In this document: piece by piece, positions 59,937-64,000 of the stretch | Position numbering within the stretch: the stretch's first letter is position 1 | Layout of the letters: each line of letters starts with the position of its first letter | DNA from: JBFKQC01 sp041627895 | GTDB taxonomy: Bacteria; Pseudomonadota; Alphaproteobacteria; Rhodobacterales; Rhodobacteraceae | Direction: 5' to 3' | DNA: 64,000 nucleotides | NCBI GenBank assembly: GCA_041627895.1 | Contig: JBFKQC010000004.1 | Span: 37,502-101,501 of the forward strand | Made by a program: the position numbers and the translations under genes | Notes under the pieces: model-generated | Seen by the model: the letters and a program-made list of their open reading frames with translations, nothing else | Database searches by the model: none | What the model was told of the DNA's origin: nothing

Positions 59937-59983
59937 AGCAATTCCCGGCAATGCCGATCCGGCGAAGCGTCGCGGAATTGGGC
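59931..59983 (+). repeat. Palindromic intergenic element, copy 2
   Basis: Begins at the Lrp stop, GGCTGAAGCAATTCC, has the core GCCGATCCGGCGAAGCGTCG, and ends with GGAATTGGGC. It lies between two convergent genes like copy 1 at 30963-31015, to which it aligns in inverted orientation with few mismatches. Confidence 0.75.
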
Positions 59984-59993
59984 TTTGGCCAAT

Positions 59994-60908
59994 TCAGCCG
60001 ATCTCGGCCAGCCGCGCCTCCTGGCGGGCCACCAGCGCCGCGACCTCGCGCTCGGCGGCGGCGCTCAGCGCGGGGCCCGGCCGGCGCACCGCGGCATGCG
60101 CGATCGCGCCGCGCCGGGCCAGAGTATGCTTGCGGATCGCGATGCCGACGCCGGGCTGGCTTTCGTATCGAACCAGCGGCAGGTAGGCGTCGAAGATATC
60201 GCGCGCGCGGGGCTCGTCGCCGGCCTCCAGCGCCGCGATCACCTGCGCCATCATCTCGGGATAGGCAAATCCGGTCATCGCCCCGTCCGCGCCGCGCAGC
60301 ATTTCCTCGGGCAGGAACAGCCCGCCATTGCCGCACAAGATCGAGATCCGCCGCGTGCCCGCGTCCGACGCGGCGCGCAGCGCGCTGATCTTTTCCAGCC
60401 CCGGCCAGTCCTCGTGTTTCAGCATCACGCATTTCGGGCAATCCGCGACGATGCGCAGGATCACCCCGACCGGCACCACGACGCCGGTCACCAGCGGGAA
60501 ATCCTGCAGGACCCAGGGCGCGTCGTCCAGCACCTCGGCCACGTTGTGATAGTAGCCGACGATCTGGTCGTCGGTCTTCAGCGTGTGCGGCGGCGCGACC
60601 ATGACGCCCGCGGCGCCCGCGTCCATCGCCTCGGCCGCCAGCGCGCGCATCGGCGCGAGGCCGGGCGCCGAGACGCCGACGACCACGGGCAGGTCCGTCC
60701 GCGCCACCACACGCCGGATCACCGCGACCGATTCCCCGGCCGAAAGCTTTCCCGCCTCGCCCATCATGCCGAGGATCGTCAGCCCGCTCGCGCCCTTTTC
60801 GGCGTAGAAGTCGACCATCCGGTCGACGCTCGCCGGATCGAGCGCGCCATCGGGCAGAAACGGCGTGACGGCGATGGTGAAGACGCCCTTGGCGGTCTCG
60901 TCGAGCAT
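59994..60908 (-). CDS. Dihydrodipicolinate synthase/N-acetylneuraminate lyase family protein
   Basis: 304 aa from ATG 60908, GAGAGGAAA upstream. TIM-barrel class I aldolase: GVFTIAVTPFLPDGALDPAS, ILGMMGEAGKLS in place of the usual GTTGE motif, PVVVGVSAPGLAPMRALA, Schiff-base Lys in CVMLKHEDWPGLEK, LCGNGGLFLPEEML. The altered GMMGEAG motif and an isolated location suggest a catabolic aldolase (for keto acids or sugar acids) and not the lysine-synthesis DapA. Substrate unknown. Confidence 0.82.
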   Translation of the reverse strand: MLDETAKGVFTIAVTPFLPDGALDPASVDRMVDFYAEKGASGLTILGMMGEAGKLSAGESVAVIRRVVARTDLPVVVGVSAPGLAPMRALAAEAMDAGAAGVMVAPPHTLKTDDQIVGYYHNVAEVLDDAPWVLQDFPLVTGVVVPVGVILRIVADCPKCVMLKHEDWPGLEKISALRAASDAGTRRISILCGNGGLFLPEEMLRGADGAMTGFAYPEMMAQVIAALEAGDEPRARDIFDAYLPLVRYESQPGVGIAIRKHTLARRGAIAHAAVRRPGPALSAAAEREVAALVARQEARLAEIG

Positions 60909-61025
60909 GGCTTTCCTCTCGGGGGCTGCATCCCTGCGAAACCTTATGCGCCGAACCGGCCCGGTGTTCCAGCCGGCGCCGCTTTCGCCTAGTCTGCCGG
61001 GACACCGGAACGAAGGACTTGCCCA

Positions 61026-61421
61026 ATGGCACTTACCGTCAAGGACATGCTTGCCGCGGCCCAGGCTGCGGTGCCCCGTATCGCCGCCGAAGAGGCCCGG
61101 CGTCTTGTCGCCGAAGAGGGCGCGCTGCTGCTCGACGTGCGCGACGCGCCGGAACTGGAACGCGCCGGGCGGATCCACGGCGCGCATCACGTCTCGCGCG
61201 GGATGCTGGAATTCCGGGCTGATCCGGCGACGCCGTTCCACGACCCGGAGCTTCGCAAGGACCGACCGGTGGTGCTGTATTGTGCGTCCGGAGGGCGCGC
61301 GGCACTGGCGGGGCACCTGCTGCAGCAGATGGGTTTCGGCAAGGTCTACAACCTCGGCGCCTTCAAGGACTGGGTCGAGGCCGGCGGCGAGACCGAGGAA
61401 CCGGTCGACCCGGGAATGTAG
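61026..61421 (+). CDS. Rhodanese-like domain protein
   Basis: 131 aa, one rhodanese domain with the active Cys in VVLYCASGGRAALAG and the strands LLLDVRDAPELERAGRIHGA, HHVSRGMLEF. Single-domain rhodaneses move sulfane sulphur or act in stress response. Stands alone, divergent from the DHDPS-family gene, and convergent with the dihydropyrimidinase gene. Confidence 0.9.
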   Translation: MALTVKDMLAAAQAAVPRIAAEEARRLVAEEGALLLDVRDAPELERAGRIHGAHHVSRGMLEFRADPATPFHDPELRKDRPVVLYCASGGRAALAGHLLQQMGFGKVYNLGAFKDWVEAGGETEEPVDPGM

Positions 61422-61422
61422 G

Positions 61423-61461
61423 CGGCGCCGATCATCGCTGCCGTGCCCTGGATCGGCGCCG
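61423..61461. terminator. Perfect 11-bp hairpin between the rhodanese and dihydropyrimidinase genes
   Basis: CGGCGCCGATC (61423-61433) with GATCGGCGCCG (61451-61461), 17-base loop, no T-run. In a convergent gap, so a two-way barrier is likely. Confidence 0.45.
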
Positions 61462-61477
61462 GCCGCCGGCCGAGCGG

Positions 61478-62917
61478 TCAGGGCCGGGCCCGGTCGATCG
61501 CCTGCACTTCGTGCGCCGGCCTGCCGGACGGGCCGATGCCGGTCGCGGGCCGGTCGATCCACCGGCCCTGGCCGGGCGTGCCCAGGAATTCCCCGCCCTC
61601 GACGATCACCGCGCCGCGCAGCAGCACGCGCTCGGGCCAGCCGGTGATGCGGCGGCCCTCCCATGGATTGTAGCCCGCGTTGTCGTGCAGGTCGTCGGCG
61701 CCGTAGGTGCGGGTCGCCTCGCGGTCCCAGATCACGATGTCGGCGTCCATCCCGGGCGCCAGGTCGCCCTTGCCCGCCAGCCCGTAAAGCCGCGCCGGGT
61801 TGGTCGCGGTCAGCCGCACGAAGCCTTCGGGGCGCATGCCGTGCTGGCTGATCATCGCGTCGAACAGCACCGGCAGCCGCGTCTCCAGCCCCGGCAGGCC
61901 GTTGGCGATCTGGTCGAACCGCGCCGCGGGACCGGCGGCCAGCTTGCCGGTCTCGTCGAAGCGATAGGGCGCGTGGTCGGAACTGACCAGATCGAGCGTG
62001 CCGTCGGTCAGCGCCTGCCAAAGCGCAAGCTGGTCGCCCGCCAGCCGTTGCGGCGGCGAGCACATCCACATGGCGCCGGCCATCCCGTCGCGATGCAGAA
62101 CGTCCTCAGTCATCAGCAGGTAATGCGGGCAGGTCTCGGCCCGGACCGGAACGCCGCGCGCGCGCGCGGCGCGGATCGTCTCGGCGGCCTCGGCGGTGGA
62201 GATATGGAACAGCATCACCGGCTGGTCGAGATACTCGGCGAAGCGGCAGATGCGCGCGACCGCCTCGATCTCGGCAAGCCGCGGATGCGACAGCGCGTGG
62301 TGTTCGGGCCGGGTCAGCCCGGCCTCGATCAGCGCGCGCGTTGTCCAGCGGATCATGCCGTCGTTCTCGGCATGGACGCAGACCAGCGCGCCGGCCCGCC
62401 GGGCCAGTGCCATAACGTGCAGGATCTCGGCGTCGGCAAGCGCGATGTCGTAGGTGGTGAACACCTTGACCGAGCGGTGGCCTTCGCCGATCAGCCGGGT
62501 CAGGTCGGCGTCGAAGTCCGGCGCGCCGGGATCGGAAAGCGACAGGTGAAAGGCGTGGTCGATCATCGCGCCGCGCCTGGCCCGCCCGGCGTAGTCGGCG
62601 ACCACGTCGGCCAGCCTTTCCCCGCGGTGCTGCGCGGCGAAGCTGATCACGCTGGTCGTGCCGCCCATCGCCGCGGCGCAGGTCGCGGTCTCGAAGGTGT
62701 CGGCGTTCAGCAGCCCCATTCCCGAACGCTGCTCGACATGCGCGTGCGGGTCGACCCCGCCGGGCATCACCAGCTTGCCGGTGGCGTCGATCTCGGTATC
62801 GCCAACAAGGTCTGTTCCGATCTCGGCGATCCTGCCGCCGGCGACGGCGAGGTCTGCCGTCAGCTCGCGCTCGGAGGTGACGACGGTGCCGCCCTTGATG
62901 ACGAGGTCGTGGCTCAT
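61478..62917 (-). CDS. Dihydropyrimidinase / hydantoinase family amidohydrolase
   Basis: 479 aa from ATG 62917 (MSHDLVIKGGTVVTSERELT). Opens dihydrouracil and related cyclic amides in reductive pyrimidine breakdown. Metal site: VDPHAHVEQ (HxH), the carbamylated Lys in RSVKVFTTYD, FHISTAEA, SSDHAPYRFDE. A D-hydantoinase or another amidase cannot be ruled out; PydA, PydC and the dehydrogenase are not in the window. The 214 bases from its start to the next gene hold nothing I can support. Confidence 0.88.
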   Translation of the reverse strand: MSHDLVIKGGTVVTSERELTADLAVAGGRIAEIGTDLVGDTEIDATGKLVMPGGVDPHAHVEQRSGMGLLNADTFETATCAAAMGGTTSVISFAAQHRGERLADVVADYAGRARRGAMIDHAFHLSLSDPGAPDFDADLTRLIGEGHRSVKVFTTYDIALADAEILHVMALARRAGALVCVHAENDGMIRWTTRALIEAGLTRPEHHALSHPRLAEIEAVARICRFAEYLDQPVMLFHISTAEAAETIRAARARGVPVRAETCPHYLLMTEDVLHRDGMAGAMWMCSPPQRLAGDQLALWQALTDGTLDLVSSDHAPYRFDETGKLAAGPAARFDQIANGLPGLETRLPVLFDAMISQHGMRPEGFVRLTATNPARLYGLAGKGDLAPGMDADIVIWDREATRTYGADDLHDNAGYNPWEGRRITGWPERVLLRGAVIVEGGEFLGTPGQGRWIDRPATGIGPSGRPAHEVQAIDRARP

Positions 62918-63131
62918 GCGCGGATGATGCGGCCGGGGCGGGCGGGATGCAATGCGGCGCAGCGGCGGCAGGCGAAGGATCGCGCCCGCGCCTCTGTACC
63001 CGGCATTTTTTTCGGCTTCGGTTTCGGCGGCGCGCGGCTCGGGCCCGCAGGCCGCCGTCAGCATGGCGCCGCGCCGCGCCACCGGCCGCGGAATTCGCCC
63101 GCGATGCGAAACACCCCGGGGTCCACCTGGA

Positions 63132-63929
63132 TCAGCGCGAAAAGACCGTCGGAAACCAGTCTTCGCGCAGGCGCTGGCCTTGAGACATGCCGTGGCCGGG
63201 ATAGGGCGGCGAGGTGCGGCCCGGGCGTTCGGTATAGCGTGCGTCGTCGCCGAGGAAACGCAACGAGAAGGCGCGGCGGCGGAGGCCGGACGTGTTGCCG
63301 CGCGCGCCGTGCAGGATGTCGAAGCTGAACGCCACCGCATCGCCCGGCGCCATCGGCCATTCGCGGATCTCCATGCCCTCGGCGTCGGGGTCGGGGACGG
63401 GCATGTAGGCGTCTTCGTCCGCATAGAAGTTGTCTTCGTTCAGCCAGCGCGTCGGCAGCACGGGCTTCGGCCAGCGGTGCGAGCCGGCGACGCAGCGCAG
63501 CGTGGCGTCGGTCACGGGATCGACCGGCGACCAGAAGCTGACCGTCTGCCGCCCGGCGACGAAGTAATAGGGCCCGTCCTGGTGCCAGGGCGTCGGTTTC
63601 GAGGTGCCGGGTTCCTTGACCAGCACGTGGTCGTGGAACACCTGCGCTGTGCGGGACTGCATCAGGTCGGCGGCGACCTCGGCCGCGGGCGAGTTGCGGA
63701 TCACGTTCTCGAATTCGGGGATTCGGGTCCAGTTGCAATAGTCGTCGAAAAAGCGGCCGGTCTCTCCCGGCTTCAGGTTCTCGGCGGTGTAGGGCCCTGG
63801 CTCGGCCATGTTGCGCGCGATGCCGGCGCGGATCGTGTCGACGTGACCGGCGAAAAGGCCGCGGACCAGGACGACGCCGTCGCGGGCATAGGTGTCGATA
63901 TCGGCCTGGGTCAGGAGCGGATGCGGCAT
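63132..63929 (-). CDS. Phytanoyl-CoA dioxygenase (PhyH) family protein
   Basis: 265 aa from ATG 63929 (MPHPLLTQADIDTYARDG). Fe(II)/2-oxoglutarate oxygenase with the HxD in TPWHQDGPYYF, the distal His in DILHGARGN and an Arg in RRAFSLRFLG binding 2-oxoglutarate. Family members hydroxylate many small compounds (for example ectoine, phosphonates, mitomycin-type metabolites), so the substrate stays open. It is the last gene of the window on the minus strand. Confidence 0.85.
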   Translation of the reverse strand: MPHPLLTQADIDTYARDGVVLVRGLFAGHVDTIRAGIARNMAEPGPYTAENLKPGETGRFFDDYCNWTRIPEFENVIRNSPAAEVAADLMQSRTAQVFHDHVLVKEPGTSKPTPWHQDGPYYFVAGRQTVSFWSPVDPVTDATLRCVAGSHRWPKPVLPTRWLNEDNFYADEDAYMPVPDPDAEGMEIREWPMAPGDAVAFSFDILHGARGNTSGLRRRAFSLRFLGDDARYTERPGRTSPPYPGHGMSQGQRLREDWFPTVFSR

Positions 63930-63972
63930 GAAAGCGAGAGTGTCCGGGAGGTCCACGCAGTGCAAGCGGTTT

Positions 63973-63993
63973 CGGATCGGCGTTGCCGATCCG
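63973..63993. repeat. Perfect short hairpin at the window edge
   Basis: CGGATCGGC-GTT-GCCGATCCG, 9 bp with a 3-base loop, 44 bases before the PhyH start. It shares the TGCCGATCCG core with the palindromic element at 59931-59983, so it may be a part copy that continues past the window. Confidence 0.5.
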
Positions 63994-64000
63994 ACCCGCC

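Noticed and set aside
62990..63130. A lipoprotein-like frame upstream of dihydropyrimidinase (minus strand, LTAACGPEPRAAETEAEKNAG)
   Set aside because: It is in frame with the dihydropyrimidinase but lacks a credible start, ribosome site or signal peptide, and the enzyme family begins at MSHDLVIKGG.

Overview
The window is GC-rich chromosomal DNA from an alphaproteobacterium, most likely order Rhodobacterales (Rhodobacteraceae/Roseobacteraceae). The basis is the gene content and order: tsaE-amgK-murU-addB-addA-trxA, an IalB-family protein, a DUF2783 protein beside a homogentisate cluster, an R. etli type asparaginase, and dense packing with many ATGA/TGATG stop-start overlaps. I see no tRNA, rRNA gene, CRISPR array, prophage, transposase or plasmid function; it reads as core genome with a few accessory modules.

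Layout. (1) 1-2.8 kb: the 3' end of an ECF-type sigma factor, its membrane anti-sigma factor and a secreted subtilase in one operon, then two small secreted proteins with near-identical leaders and strong terminators. (2) 2.9-12.2 kb: pncB (NAD salvage), a glycine-amidinotransferase-like enzyme, a DUF3137 membrane protein, the ribosome-rescue hydrolase arfB, an unusual non-coding/leader region (7.02-7.25 kb), a queuosine-precursor transporter, a phytase-like protein, mepA, an MFS transporter, a thioesterase and yggT. (3) 12.3-24.3 kb: recQ, a hybrid histidine kinase, and a bacterial alpha-2-macroglobulin coupled to penicillin-binding protein 1C. (4) 24.4-30.8 kb: homogentisate catabolism, with a MarR repressor divergent from hmgA-fahA, followed by an MBL-fold protein with a damaged metal motif, two small membrane proteins, an FAD monooxygenase and DUF2783. 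(5) 31.0-36.6 kb: a protein-phosphatase-like enzyme, serA, serC, serB and an asparaginase. (6) 36.8-49.4 kb: IalB, tsaE, cell-wall sugar recycling (amgK, murU), addBA, trxA, a PAS histidine kinase, nfuA-like, tsaB and a frameshifted rimI. (7) 49.4-56.7 kb: a BMP-type nucleoside ABC transporter operon with a RutR-like operator, ending near a purine nucleoside phosphorylase. (8) 56.8-64 kb: TauE/TIGR02186 pair, phhA with a divergent Lrp regulator, a DHDPS-family enzyme, a rhodanese, dihydropyrimidinase and a phytanoyl-CoA-dioxygenase-like protein.

Themes that link genes: phenylalanine/tyrosine breakdown (phhA, hmgA, fahA; hpd and maiA are absent here); nucleobase/nucleoside uptake and catabolism (transporter, PNP, dihydropyrimidinase, RutR-like site); serine synthesis; peptidoglycan turnover (mepA, pbpC, amgK, murU); and t6A/ribosome upkeep (tsaE, tsaB, rimI, arfB).

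The items most worth a second look are the 7.02-7.25 kb region upstream of arfB, whose minus-strand transcript would carry a 17-nt perfect complement to the 16S rRNA 3' end, nested stems and a terminator; the sigma/anti-sigma/subtilase operon, in which both the anti-sigma factor and the protease appear to carry an inhibitor-I9-like domain; a family of 11-bp tandem repeats at two loci; and a shared palindromic element in two convergent intergenic gaps. The only gene-free stretch over 300 bases is 6910-7250, and it is described feature by feature below.
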